Positions 1-7,896 of a stretch of 64,000 nt of DNA are shown piece after piece. Position 1 is the stretch's first letter, and each line of letters begins with the position of its first letter. Under the pieces are notes generated by a model. That model searched no databases. It saw only the letters and a program-made list of their open reading frames with translations, and was not told where the DNA came from. Source of the DNA: Pseudomonas sp. P818 (lineage in GTDB: Bacteria > Pseudomonadota > Gammaproteobacteria > Pseudomonadales > Pseudomonadaceae); contig NZ_ATKM01000011.1 of the NCBI RefSeq assembly GCF_000418555.1, forward strand, positions 124,001 to 188,000. The letters are read 5' to 3'. Made by a program: the position numbers and the translations under genes.

Positions 1-156
1 GAACTCGCCCTTCTTCAGTGGGCGGCCGCGTTTGACGATCTCGTCCAGCGCGTCCATGTCCTCCATGTTCAGAGAGATGGGTAGGCACAAGGCTGCCAGG
101 CTGCAATCCTTGCAATGGGCTTGGTGCTGCGTACGCAGCTTGATGCTCTCGGACAT
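1..156 (-). CDS. anr: Anr, FNR/CRP-family oxygen-sensing regulator (N-terminus only)
   Basis: Global activator of anaerobic and micro-aerobic genes in Pseudomonas; it senses oxygen through a [4Fe-4S] cluster. Only the first 52 codons lie in the window and the gene runs off the left edge. Cys15, Cys18 and Cys24 (motif HCKDCSLAALC) are the N-terminal cluster ligands of the family, and the tail VKRGRPLKKGEF starts the cyclic-nucleotide-like fold. The neighbourhood supports the call: hemN and the cbb3 genes are classic ANR targets and ANR boxes occur at 2240, 7867 and 36779. The effector domain and helix-turn-helix are out of view. Confidence 0.93.
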   Translation of the reverse strand, partial: MSESIKLRTQHQAHCKDCSLAALCLPISLNMEDMDALDEIVKRGRPLKKGEF

Positions 157-309
157 CGTCGGGCTTCCCGGATTTACACGCAATGGTCCTAGGGTACCGC
201 AGGGTTTGCATGGCGGCCAGCCATATACAGGTCTGACCGAGTGCTCAAGATCAGCGACCGTACGCCGATACAGAGTGTAGAACCATAGTCCAAGGCAGGG
301 AGCAGCGCG
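157..309. other. Divergent intergenic region anr / coiled-coil gene
   Basis: Short spacer holding the promoters of anr (leftward) and of the next gene (rightward). I see no full ANR box and no convincing -35/-10 pair. A GGGAG Shine-Dalgarno lies at about 298-302, before the ATG at 310. Confidence 0.4.
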
Positions 310-753
310 ATGCGTATCCAATCCGGTGGCCCGTTGAGCAATCTCGCTCAGGGTGTTCAGCGACAATTGACCGCAGTGGAGCCCAGTCCGGAGCAAGCGC
401 GCGAAGGCCTGCGGGTGAGCCTTTCGGAGCTGGGCAAGAGCATGTCGGCCAAGCCCGACAGGAACGAGGATATCGACAAAAGCGAGCTGCCTCAGGCGAT
501 CAAGGATCTGCTCAAGATGATTCGCGAACTGCGCGCGCAGATCGCCGAGAAACAGGCCCAGATCGACGCGATCATGAGTGATCAGAGTCTGGATGCGGAG
601 GCCAAGCGCCAGCAGGTCGAGGGACTGCAGACCGAACTCGCTTCGCTCAACAGCGCACTGACGACTGCCAACGCCAATCTGGTCAAGCTGATGCGTGAGA
701 ATGGCCTTTCCAGCGAGCAGATGCAGGCTGCCTCCACGCTGGCGATGAGTTAG
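310..753 (+). CDS. Conserved Pseudomonas protein of unknown function, coiled coil
   Basis: 147-residue soluble protein with no signal peptide or membrane segment. Residues about 60-130 are heptad-rich (repeated LRAQIAEKQAQI / LQTELASLNSAL-type segments), predicting a long alpha-helical coiled coil; the N-terminal 50 residues are low in hydrophobics and probably disordered. It lies between anr and hemN, the position PA1545 holds in P. aeruginosa as I recall. A GGGAG Shine-Dalgarno supports the ATG. I cannot assign a function; a structural or scaffolding role is only a guess from the coiled coil. Confidence 0.8.
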   Translation: MRIQSGGPLSNLAQGVQRQLTAVEPSPEQAREGLRVSLSELGKSMSAKPDRNEDIDKSELPQAIKDLLKMIRELRAQIAEKQAQIDAIMSDQSLDAEAKRQQVEGLQTELASLNSALTTANANLVKLMRENGLSSEQMQAASTLAMS

Positions 754-760
754 GGCGGTG

Positions 761-789
761 CCCCGTGACGGCGTACAACCGTCGCGGGG
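761..789. terminator. Hairpin between convergent genes
   Basis: 11-bp stem (761-771 with 779-789, one G-T wobble) and a 7-nt loop, between the stops of the coiled-coil gene (+) and hemN (-). No strong T-run on either side, so intrinsic termination would be weak. Confidence 0.5.
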
Positions 790-798
790 GCGGCCTGC

Positions 799-2181
799 TC
801 AGATAACCCGCGAGAAACGCTGGCGTACCTGGTCGTTGAGATAGCGGTCGAACAGCATGCACAGCGAGCGCACCAGCAGACGCCCTGCCGGGCGGACCTC
901 GATCTTGCTCGCACTCAGCTCGATCAGGCCATCGCGGTGGAGCTGCTCCAGCTCCGGCCAGAGCGCCGCGAAGTATTCATGGAAGACCACGCCGTAGGCC
1001 TGTTCGATGCCGGCGAAGTGCAGTTCGAAATGGCAGATCAACTGCTGGATCACGGCGCGGCGCAGACGATCGTCTGCATTGCAGTGCAGGCCGCGGCGGG
1101 TCGCCAGCTGGCCGTTGCCCAGCGTCTGCTGGTACGTGGCGATATCGCTGTCGTTCTGACTGTAGAGATCGCCGATCTGGCTGATGGCCGACACCCCCAG
1201 GCCAATCAGATCGCAATGACCGTGGGTGGTGTAGCCCTGGAAGTTGCGCTGCAGGGTACCTTCTTCCTGGGCGATGGCCAGTTCGTCGTCGGGCAGGGCG
1301 AAATGGTCCATGCCGATGTAGCGGTAGCCGGCGCGGGTCAGCTGTTCGATGCTGGCTTGCAGCATGACCAGCTTGTCACCCGGGCTGGGCAGGTCATCGT
1401 TGTTGATGCGCCGCTGCGGCATGAAACGCTCGGGAAGGTGGGCGTAGTTGAATAGCGATAGACGGTCCGGTTGCAGGGCGATCACCTCGGCCACGGTACG
1501 CGCGAAGCGTTCCGGCGTCTGCTTGGGCAGGCCGTAGATCAGGTCGATGTTCACCGAGCGGAACTGCAGCGTGCGCGCCGCTTCGACGATGGCGCGGGTT
1601 TCTTCCAAAGTCTGCAGGCGATTGACCGCGCGTTGCACCTCGGGATCTAGATCCTGCACGCCGAGGCTGACGCGGTTGAAACCCAGCTCGCGCAGCAGGC
1701 CCATGGTCGACCAGTCGGCCTCGCGCGGATCGATTTCGATGCTGTAGTCGCCGGAGTCGTCATCCAGCAGGTTGAAGTGCTGGCGCAGGTGCTGCATCAG
1801 GCGGCGCAGTTCGTCGTGGCTGAGGAAGGTCGGCGTACCACCGCCGAAATGCAGCTGTTCGATCGGCTGCGTCTTGTCGACGTAGCGACTGACGATCTCG
1901 ATTTCCCGCTCGAGTTTTTCCAGATAGGGCAGAGCGCGGCCGCGGTCCTTGGTGATGACCTTGTTGCAGGCGCAGTAGTAGCAGATGTGCGCGCAGAACG
2001 GGATGTGCACGTACAGCGACAATGGCCGTCCGGCTTTGCGGCTGTCGCGTAGCGCATGCAGCAGGTCGAATGGGCCGATATCGTCGTGAAACTGCACGGC
2101 AGTCGGGTACGAGGTGTAGCGCGGGCCGGCGAGATCGTAGCGGCGGATCAGGTCGGCATCCCACTGGATGGCGTCTTGCAT
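799..2181 (-). CDS. hemN: Oxygen-independent coproporphyrinogen III oxidase HemN
   Basis: Radical-SAM enzyme that oxidatively decarboxylates coproporphyrinogen III to protoporphyrinogen IX for heme synthesis without oxygen. 460 residues, normal for HemN. The cluster motif is present at Cys63, Cys67 and Cys70 (PFCAHICYYCACN), with the GGGTP SAM-binding motif near 115 and the RYTSYPTA N-terminal signature at 21-28. Monocistronic, with an ANR box (2240-2253) 59-72 bp before the start, the usual place for an ANR-activated promoter. The product supplies heme under the low-oxygen conditions in which the adjacent cbb3 oxidases work. Confidence 0.97.
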   Translation of the reverse strand: MQDAIQWDADLIRRYDLAGPRYTSYPTAVQFHDDIGPFDLLHALRDSRKAGRPLSLYVHIPFCAHICYYCACNKVITKDRGRALPYLEKLEREIEIVSRYVDKTQPIEQLHFGGGTPTFLSHDELRRLMQHLRQHFNLLDDDSGDYSIEIDPREADWSTMGLLRELGFNRVSLGVQDLDPEVQRAVNRLQTLEETRAIVEAARTLQFRSVNIDLIYGLPKQTPERFARTVAEVIALQPDRLSLFNYAHLPERFMPQRRINNDDLPSPGDKLVMLQASIEQLTRAGYRYIGMDHFALPDDELAIAQEEGTLQRNFQGYTTHGHCDLIGLGVSAISQIGDLYSQNDSDIATYQQTLGNGQLATRRGLHCNADDRLRRAVIQQLICHFELHFAGIEQAYGVVFHEYFAALWPELEQLHRDGLIELSASKIEVRPAGRLLVRSLCMLFDRYLNDQVRQRFSRVI

Positions 2182-2239
2182 GGGAAATAATCCTAGACAG
2201 GCTGTGCGGCCAGTCTAGGGATGCGCGCAAGGGGTGGCC

Positions 2240-2253
2240 TTGACTTGAATCAA
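2240..2253 (-). promoter_or_regulatory. ANR box of hemN
   Basis: TTGACTTGAATCAA matches the ANR/FNR consensus TTGAT-N4-ATCAA at 9 of 10 fixed bases. It is centred about 65 bp before the hemN ATG, fitting a class II ANR promoter (site near -41.5) with a 5' UTR of about 25 nt. Confidence 0.85.
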
Positions 2254-2321
2254 CGGGGCTACAAGAGGGGCGGCCACAGGCTGCAGGCGAAGTGAAAAAG
2301 CTTCACCGGAGCCGATAGTGA

Positions 2322-2381
2322 CGTAGCCCGGATGCAATCCGGGGCTTATGGCAGGTTTCCCCGGATTGCATCCGGGCTACG
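2322..2381. repeat. REP-like perfect inverted repeat
   Basis: Two perfectly complementary 23-nt arms (2322-2344 and 2359-2381) around a 14-nt loop. The core GTAGCCCGGATGCAATCC is a dispersed palindromic element known from many Pseudomonas and related genomes. It lies between the hemN promoter and the stop of the next leftward gene, so it could also stabilise or end that transcript. Confidence 0.8.
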
Positions 2382-2397
2382 CTTGCCTGCCGCCGCT

Positions 2398-3081
2398 CTA
2401 ATGCCCCATCAGCCAGTGCTGGTGAGGGCCTGGCAGGGTCCAGATGCCGAACAGGATGACCAGCAGGCCGCCCGCCATGCGCACGCCGCGTTTGCGCAGC
2501 AACGCGGTGATGCGCTCTGCAGCCAGACCGGTGGCCAGCAAGACCGGCCAGGTACCCAGGCCGAAGGCCAGCATCAGCACGGCGCTGTCCACGGCATTAC
2601 CCTGGCTGGATGCCCAGAGAAGCGTGCTGTAGACCAGTCCGCACGGCAGCCAGCCCCACAGGCCACCCAGCACCACCGCCTTCGGCATGCTTGTGACCGG
2701 CATAAAGCGCCGCGTCAGCGGTTGAATGTGGCGCCACAGGCCACGCCCGAGTGCCTCGATACGCGTCAGGCCACTCCACCAGCCGGCCAGGTACAGGCCC
2801 ATGGCGATCAGCAGCAGCGCCGCCAGTGTGCGCATCACCACCTCGGCCTTGCTGCCGGCAATGGCCCAACCAGCCAAGCCGAGAAGCAGGCCTGCCAGGC
2901 TGTAACTGAGAATTCGCCCGAGGTTGTAGGCCAGCAGCAGTTGCAGGCGCCTGCGACGTTGCTCCGGCGGAATTGCCAGAGTCAGCGCGCCCATCAGGCC
3001 GCCGCACATGCCCAGGCAATGACCGCCGCCGAGCACCCCGAGAATCAGCGCCGACACCAGCAGCGGCGCCAGTTCAAGCAT
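2398..3081 (-). CDS. TauE/SafE-like membrane protein (sulfite-exporter family, CcoS-linked)
   Basis: 227-residue polytopic membrane protein with about six hydrophobic segments. The N-terminus LGGGHCLGMCGGLMGAL is typical of the small HCxGMCGG subgroup found beside cbb3 assembly genes, in which the conserved His and Cys residues suggest metal (copper) handling. The ATG at 3081 was chosen because it overlaps the ccoS stop by 8 nt (translational coupling); an upstream in-frame extension reads through ccoS out of frame and is not real. Last gene of ccoG-H-I-S. A role in copper delivery to the oxidase is inference from the location. Confidence 0.85.
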   Translation of the reverse strand: MLELAPLLVSALILGVLGGGHCLGMCGGLMGALTLAIPPEQRRRRLQLLLAYNLGRILSYSLAGLLLGLAGWAIAGSKAEVVMRTLAALLLIAMGLYLAGWWSGLTRIEALGRGLWRHIQPLTRRFMPVTSMPKAVVLGGLWGWLPCGLVYSTLLWASSQGNAVDSAVLMLAFGLGTWPVLLATGLAAERITALLRKRGVRMAGGLLVILFGIWTLPGPHQHWLMGH

Positions 3082-3280
3082 CGGGTTTGTCCTGCTTGTT
3101 ATGTTCCTCGGCCTGCTCGATGCCGGCCTTGTGCAACGGGTCTTCGTCGTCGAACAGGATGCTGTGGGCCGGTCCGTCGAGGTCGTCGTACTGGCCGCTG
3201 TCCACCGCCCAGAAGAACAGCCAGATGGCGAAGCCGACCAGGGCGATGGCAACGGGAATCAGGATGTAGAGGGCGGACAT
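3074..3280 (-). CDS. ccoS: Cbb3-type cytochrome oxidase assembly protein CcoS
   Basis: 68-residue inner-membrane protein needed for cofactor insertion into cbb3 oxidase in other bacteria. One N-terminal membrane helix (about residues 4-26) is followed by the FFWAVDSGQYDDLDGP motif that defines CcoS/FixS, then a charged cytoplasmic tail. Downstream of ccoI on the same strand and overlapping the TauE/SafE-like gene by 8 nt. Length and motif are normal. Confidence 0.95.
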   Translation of the reverse strand: MSALYILIPVAIALVGFAIWLFFWAVDSGQYDDLDGPAHSILFDDEDPLHKAGIEQAEEHNKQDKPDA

Positions 3281-3303
3281 GCGATCTCCATGGAGGCGTC
3301 TGG

Positions 3304-3358
3304 GTAGGAGCGAGCGTCGCGAGCGAAGAGGCGGTTCGCTCGCGACGCTCGCTCCTAC
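3304..3358. repeat. REP-type palindrome between ccoI and ccoS
   Basis: Perfect 24-nt arms (3304-3327 and 3335-3358) with a 7-nt loop. The outer sequence GTAGGAGCG belongs to the common Pseudomonas REP family; related arms occur at 37571-37695 and 55554-55614. It lies inside the ccoGHIS unit, so it may tune the ccoI/ccoS transcript ratio. Confidence 0.8.
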
Positions 3359-3384
3359 ATGTTCGGGCTACGCTTGCTTGCAGC

Positions 3385-5781
3385 TTATCGGCTCAGGCGC
3401 AGCGCATTGAGCACCACCAGCAGCGAGCTGAGCGACATGCCCACGGCGGCCCAGATGGGCGTGATCCAGCCCAGCGCGGCGAAGGGCAGCACCAGGCCAT
3501 TGTACAGTGTCGCCCAGGCCAGGTTCTCGATGATGATTCGCCGCGTGCGTTTGGCCAGTTTCAGGCCGTCGACCAGGCTGCCCAGGCGGTTGGACAGGAG
3601 CACCGCGTCAGCACTGGTCTTCGCCAGGTCGGAAGCCGAACCCATGGCCACGCTGATATCGGCAGCGGCCAGTACCGGTACGTCGTTGACGCCATCGCCG
3701 AGCATCAGCACGCGCCGGCCTTCGCTGTGCAACTGCTTGAGCACCGCCAGTTTTGCGTCCGGGGTCAGGCCGCCACGAGCGTCTTCGATGCCGAGTTGAC
3801 GGGCGACTTCGGCCACCATCGGTGAGCTGTCGCCGGAAAGCAGATGGATGTTCCAGCCGCGGGCACGCGCAGCGGCGATCAGATCAGGCGCATCTTCACG
3901 CAGGCGGTCGTCCAGGACGAACCAGGCCAGCGGCCCCTGTTCATCGCCCAGAAGAAGCCACTGGCCGTGCTCGCTGGCAATCATTGGTACGGCCTGTCCG
4001 CTCAGGGCGCAGACGAAGCTGGCCTCGCCAATGCGTAGCAGGCGCCCGTCGACGCTGCCCTGCAGGCCCTGGCCCGGATGACTGTCGACGGATTGTGCAG
4101 CGCGAGGTGCCTGACTGAAGGCACGTGCGATGGGGTGCTCCGAGCGGTTCTCCAGCGCAGCGGCCAGGGCCAAGCAAGTGCCCTCGTCAAGATCGTGTAG
4201 CGGATGGATGGCCTTTAGGGTCAGGCGGCCTTCGGTGAGCGTGCCGGTCTTGTCCAGCACCAGGGTGTCGATCTGGTTGAGACCCTCGATTACATGGCCG
4301 CGAGTGAGCAGCATGCCCAGTTTATGCAGGCTGCCGGTGGCGGTGGTCAGCGCTGTCGGCGTGGCCAGGGCGAGGGCGCAGGGGCAGGTGGCCACCAGCA
4401 GGGCGAGTACCACCCAGAAGGCGCGACTGGAGTCGATTTCCCACCAGGCGAAGCCAACCACGGCGGCGGCGATCAGAATGAACAGCAGGAACCATTGCGA
4501 GACGCGATCGGCGATCTCCGCCAGGCGCGGTTTCTCGCTCTGCGCCCGTTCCAGCAGACGCACGATGGCCGACAGACGAGTGGCATCGCCAAGCGCCTGC
4601 ACCTCGATGGTCAGCGGTCCTTCGACATTCAGCGTGCCGGCGGTGACGCCGTCGCCGATGCCGCGCGCCTGCGGCAGGTATTCGCCGGTGAGCAGCGATT
4701 CGTCGACGCTGGACTGGCCGGCGAGGATGCGGCCGTCGGCTGGAATCAGCGAGCCGGGCTGCACCAGTACCCGCTCCCCGACGCGCAGTTCGCTGAGCAG
4801 GATGCGCTGGCTCTGGCTGTCGGCCTCCAGGCGCAGGCAGGAGGCCGGCAGCAACTGCACCAATTGTGCGGTCGCTGCAGCTGTGCGCTCGCGTGCTCGC
4901 CGTTCCAGGTAGCGGCCGGCGAGCAGGAACAGGGCGAACATGCCCACGGCATCGAAATACAGTTCGCCCTGGCCGGTGATGGTCGACCAGATGCCGGCAA
5001 CGTAGGCGCCGCCGATGGCCAGCGAGACCGAGACGTCCATGGTCAGGTGGCGCGTGCGCAGGTCGCGCAGGGCACCGCGGAAGAACTGACCGCAGCAGTA
5101 GAAGACGATGGGCGTGGTCAGGAACAGGCTGGTCCAGCGCAGGATCTTGTCCAGCTCCGGTGACAGGTCGATATTGAATTCCGGCCAGGTGGCCATGGTC
5201 GCCATCATCACCTGCATCCAAAGCAGGCCGGCGACGCCCAGCTCGCGCATGCGTCGGCGGTTTTCCGCGGCCAGGCGCTCGGCGGCCTCGTCGGCGCGCC
5301 AGGGGTGTGCGGCATAACCGATGCGGCGCAGTTCGGCGAGCAGCTTGCTCAGCGCGATCTGGCTGTCCTGCCAGCGCACCTGCAAGCGGTGATTGGACAG
5401 ATTCAGGTGCGCTTCGGCCACACCTGGCACGCCGCGCAGATGCTTCTCGATCAGCCAGCCACAGGCGGCGCAACTGATGCCTTCGATCAGCAGCTGCGCT
5501 TCGCTCAGCTCGCCCTGGTGCTGCACGAAGGGTTGCTGCACGTCGCTGCGGTCATACAGCGCCAGTTCGTCCGGCAGGGCTGCGGGCAATGCCTGCGGGT
5601 TGGCAGAGTTTTCGCTGCGATGGCTGTAGTAATGCTCAAGCCCCCCGGCGACGATGGCTTCGGCCACAGCCTGACAGCCAGGACAGCACATTTCGCGTGT
5701 CTGGCCGAGCACCTCGGCGCGGAAATGGCTGCCGGCGGGCACCGGCAGGCCGCAGTGGTAGCAAGGAGTAGGGGCGGGCAT
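3385..5781 (-). CDS. ccoI: Copper-translocating P1B-type ATPase CcoI (FixI)
   Basis: 798-residue P-type ATPase that exports Cu(I) for metallation of the CuB site of cbb3 oxidase, rather than for detoxification. Domains in order: an N-terminal Cys-rich region (CYHC at 7-10, CCPGC at 32-36), a heavy-metal-associated domain with GISCAACG at 101-108, transmembrane helices, the CPC ion motif in ATCPCALALATP, the phosphorylation site DKTGT, a SEHPIA nucleotide-binding motif and the hinge GDGVNDV. The length and extra N-terminal cysteines are typical of FixI/CcoI (CtpA2-like). Start follows ccoH by 8 nt. Confidence 0.96.
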   Translation of the reverse strand: MPAPTPCYHCGLPVPAGSHFRAEVLGQTREMCCPGCQAVAEAIVAGGLEHYYSHRSENSANPQALPAALPDELALYDRSDVQQPFVQHQGELSEAQLLIEGISCAACGWLIEKHLRGVPGVAEAHLNLSNHRLQVRWQDSQIALSKLLAELRRIGYAAHPWRADEAAERLAAENRRRMRELGVAGLLWMQVMMATMATWPEFNIDLSPELDKILRWTSLFLTTPIVFYCCGQFFRGALRDLRTRHLTMDVSVSLAIGGAYVAGIWSTITGQGELYFDAVGMFALFLLAGRYLERRARERTAAATAQLVQLLPASCLRLEADSQSQRILLSELRVGERVLVQPGSLIPADGRILAGQSSVDESLLTGEYLPQARGIGDGVTAGTLNVEGPLTIEVQALGDATRLSAIVRLLERAQSEKPRLAEIADRVSQWFLLFILIAAAVVGFAWWEIDSSRAFWVVLALLVATCPCALALATPTALTTATGSLHKLGMLLTRGHVIEGLNQIDTLVLDKTGTLTEGRLTLKAIHPLHDLDEGTCLALAAALENRSEHPIARAFSQAPRAAQSVDSHPGQGLQGSVDGRLLRIGEASFVCALSGQAVPMIASEHGQWLLLGDEQGPLAWFVLDDRLREDAPDLIAAARARGWNIHLLSGDSSPMVAEVARQLGIEDARGGLTPDAKLAVLKQLHSEGRRVLMLGDGVNDVPVLAAADISVAMGSASDLAKTSADAVLLSNRLGSLVDGLKLAKRTRRIIIENLAWATLYNGLVLPFAALGWITPIWAAVGMSLSSLLVVLNALRLSR

Positions 5782-5789
5782 TGGCTGGG

Positions 5790-6308
5790 TCAGTAGGAGG
5801 GGTTGTCACCGATCAGGATGGTCTGGCCATCGGTGATGTTCTCTTCCTCGAAGAGGCGCCAGTTCTGGCTACCTTCCTGACCAAGCAATTCGACGAAGCG
5901 GCGGCCGCTGACCTGATCGACCATCTGCCCACGATACTGGCCGTCAGCGGTTGGCTGCAGGATCACGCGGCGGTCACGTTCCGGCTGGGTCGGCGAGATC
6001 AGGTTGAGGACGATCTGCTGCGGATTGCTGCTGCCCTGCAGCGACAGGGTGGCGACACCGGTGGTGTTGTCCAGCACCAGCTCGCCGTGCAGTTGCAGGC
6101 GTTCGGCCAGCTTCTCTCGCTCCAGAGACTGGTTGATGCCCTTGCCGACGTCGTAGTAATCGTCGGAGATCAGCCCGGGCGGGTTCTTGGTGGCGATGGT
6201 GAGCAGGGTCAGACCCTGCACCACCGAGTAGCCCAGCAGGAACAGGATGAACCAGGGCCAGAACTGCTTGTACCAGGGTTTGGCTGGCGATGGGTTTTGC
6301 TCGGACAT
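5790..6308 (-). CDS. ccoH: Cbb3 oxidase assembly protein CcoH (FixH)
   Basis: 172-residue membrane-anchored assembly factor of cbb3 oxidase. One membrane helix at about residues 17-38 (FWPWFILFLLGYSVVQG) precedes a soluble, probably periplasmic beta-rich domain of the FixH type. The start MSEQNPSPAKPW was chosen for a GGAAAGAGC Shine-Dalgarno; an upstream in-frame Met would overlap ccoG. Only 13 nt separate it from ccoG, so it is cotranscribed. Confidence 0.92.
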   Translation of the reverse strand: MSEQNPSPAKPWYKQFWPWFILFLLGYSVVQGLTLLTIATKNPPGLISDDYYDVGKGINQSLEREKLAERLQLHGELVLDNTTGVATLSLQGSSNPQQIVLNLISPTQPERDRRVILQPTADGQYRGQMVDQVSGRRFVELLGQEGSQNWRLFEEENITDGQTILIGDNPSY

Positions 6309-6321
6309 GCTCTTTCCGTTG

Positions 6322-7734
6322 TCAGCGGACGCTGGGGCCGATAAAGCGGCTGTCTGCGTCGTTCTTGATACTGGGGTCATCCGCGGATTGTACGTGGAAG
6401 ACGATGTTGTTGGCGCTTGACGGCAACTTCTCCGGAGCGATGGAAAGCTCGACCGGGAAGGAGTACACCTCGCCGGCCAGGGCTCGCACTTCGCGCTTGC
6501 CTTCGTAGATCAAGCCGTCGAGACCGTCGGCGCTGATCACGTAGGTCATGTCGTGCTGGGCCTTGTTCATGATCTTCAGGGTGTAGACGTTCTCGATGTA
6601 GCCGCGCTCGTTCTCGCGGAACAGCACGCGGTCCTTGAGCACGTCCAACTCCACCAACGGACGAGTGGCAACAGCCCAGGCGAACAGACCGATCATCGCG
6701 ACCAGTGCGACAGCGTACCCGATCAGGCGCGGGCGCAGCAGGTGCGTCTTGCGGCCGGACAGGTTGTGTTCAGTGGTGTAGCTGATCAGCCCCTTGGGAT
6801 AGTTCATCTTGTCCATGATGTCGTCGCAGGCGTCGATGCACGCGGCGCAGCCGATGCATTCGATCTGCAGGCCGTCGCGGATGTCGATACCGGTGGGGCA
6901 GACCTGTACGCACATCTTGCAGTCGATGCAGTCACCCAGACCCTGTGCCTTGTAGTCGGCGTCCTTCTTGCGCGGTCCGCGCTTCTCGCCGCGGCGCGGG
7001 TCGTAAGAGACGATCAGGGTGTCCTGGTCGAACATCACGCTCTGGAAACGTGCATAGGGGCACATGTAGATGCACACCTGCTCGCGCAGGTAGCCGGCGT
7101 TGCCGTAGGTGGCGAGGGTGAAGAAACCGATCCAGAAATAGGCCCAGCCGCTGGCCTGGCCGGTGAAGATCTCGATCACCAGGTCGCGAATTGGCGTGAA
7201 GTAGCCGACGAAGGTGATCGCCGTGAGCAGCGACACGCCGACCCAGATGCCGTGCTTGGCCAGCTTGCGTCCGAACTTCTTGCCGCTCATGGGCTGCTTG
7301 TCGAGCTTCATGCGCTGGTTACGGTCGCCCTCGGTGACTTTCTCGGCCCACATGAACACCCAGGTGAACACGCTTTGCGGGCAGGTATAGCCGCACCAGA
7401 CGCGGCCGGCGAACACGGTGATGAAGAACAGACCGAAGGCGCAGATGATCAACAGCCAGGACAGCAGCATGAAGTCCTGCGGCCAGTAGGTGGCACCGAA
7501 GATGTGGAACTTGCGTTCCGGCAGGTTCCACCACACGGCCTGGCGGCCGTCCCAGTTCAGCCAGACGGTACCGAAGAACAGCAGGAAGAGGAGGGCGCCA
7601 CCAGCGAGCCGCAGGTTGCGAAACAGGCCGGTGAATGCGCGGGTATAGATCTTCTCGCGGCTGGCGTAGAGATCGACGCCGGCGTTCTTGGCGGAAGGAG
7701 GGGTGATGTCCTGGACGGGAATCTGTTCGCTCAT
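6322..7734 (-). CDS. ccoG: Cbb3 oxidase accessory protein CcoG (RdxA/FixG), polyferredoxin-like
   Basis: 470-residue membrane protein thought to reduce Cu(II) to Cu(I) during cbb3 assembly. About five membrane helices carry WCGYTCPQSVFTW; two [4Fe-4S] motifs follow (CIDCKMCVQVCP and CIGCAACIDAC), then a C-terminal Ig-like (FixG_C) domain. The ATG at 7734 gives MSEQIPVQD; the preceding in-frame TTG is a weaker alternative. The start overlaps the stop of a 24-codon leader ORF (TGATG). First gene of ccoG-H-I-S. Confidence 0.96.
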   Translation of the reverse strand: MSEQIPVQDITPPSAKNAGVDLYASREKIYTRAFTGLFRNLRLAGGALLFLLFFGTVWLNWDGRQAVWWNLPERKFHIFGATYWPQDFMLLSWLLIICAFGLFFITVFAGRVWCGYTCPQSVFTWVFMWAEKVTEGDRNQRMKLDKQPMSGKKFGRKLAKHGIWVGVSLLTAITFVGYFTPIRDLVIEIFTGQASGWAYFWIGFFTLATYGNAGYLREQVCIYMCPYARFQSVMFDQDTLIVSYDPRRGEKRGPRKKDADYKAQGLGDCIDCKMCVQVCPTGIDIRDGLQIECIGCAACIDACDDIMDKMNYPKGLISYTTEHNLSGRKTHLLRPRLIGYAVALVAMIGLFAWAVATRPLVELDVLKDRVLFRENERGYIENVYTLKIMNKAQHDMTYVISADGLDGLIYEGKREVRALAGEVYSFPVELSIAPEKLPSSANNIVFHVQSADDPSIKNDADSRFIGPSVR

Positions 7735-7808
7735 CAATGCATACCAAAGCGGTTGAGTGGCAGCCCAGGCCGATACGTGCCGGTCAGGGTCAATTCACGG
7801 TAGCTCAT
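7734..7808 (-). CDS. Possible 24-aa leader peptide before ccoG
   Basis: An ATG at 7808 opens a 24-codon frame (MSYRELTLTGTYRPGLPLNR, then FGMH) whose TGA shares its last base with the ccoG ATG (TGATG). A CAGG element about 9 nt before the ATG could bind the ribosome. This arrangement allows translational coupling. No known family; it may be fortuitous. Confidence 0.35.
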   Translation of the reverse strand: MSYRELTLTGTYRPGLPLNRFGMH

Positions 7809-7826
7809 ATGGTACGCCTGAAAGAC

Positions 7827-7864
7827 AACGCCCGGGTGCGACCAGCGGTCGCGACCCGGGCGTT
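7827..7864 (-). terminator. Terminator after ccoP2
   Basis: Strong GC-rich stem (7827-7843 with 7847-7864, one bulge) about 35 nt beyond the ccoP2 stop, followed on the minus strand by TTGTCTTTC. It separates the ccoNOQP-2 operon from ccoGHIS. Confidence 0.7.
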
Positions 7865-7866
7865 CA

Positions 7867-7880
7867 TTGACCCTTGTCAA
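7867..7880 (-). promoter_or_regulatory. ANR-box-like palindrome upstream of ccoG
   Basis: TTGACCCTTGTCAA has symmetric TTGAC-N4-GTCAA half-sites, one base per half off the ANR consensus. It lies between the ccoP2 stop and ccoG, about 140 bp before the ccoG ATG. ANR control of ccoGHIS is plausible, but transcription starting here would run directly into the hairpin at 7827-7864. Confidence 0.5.
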
Positions 7881-7896
7881 AAGAGTCGTTATGCGA

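Noticed and set aside
2332..3825. Long open frame of about 500 codons on the plus strand across the TauE/SafE-like, ccoS and ccoI genes.
   Set aside because: It is antisense to three well-supported genes, has Gln/His-rich composition typical of a high-GC shadow frame, and lacks a ribosome site.
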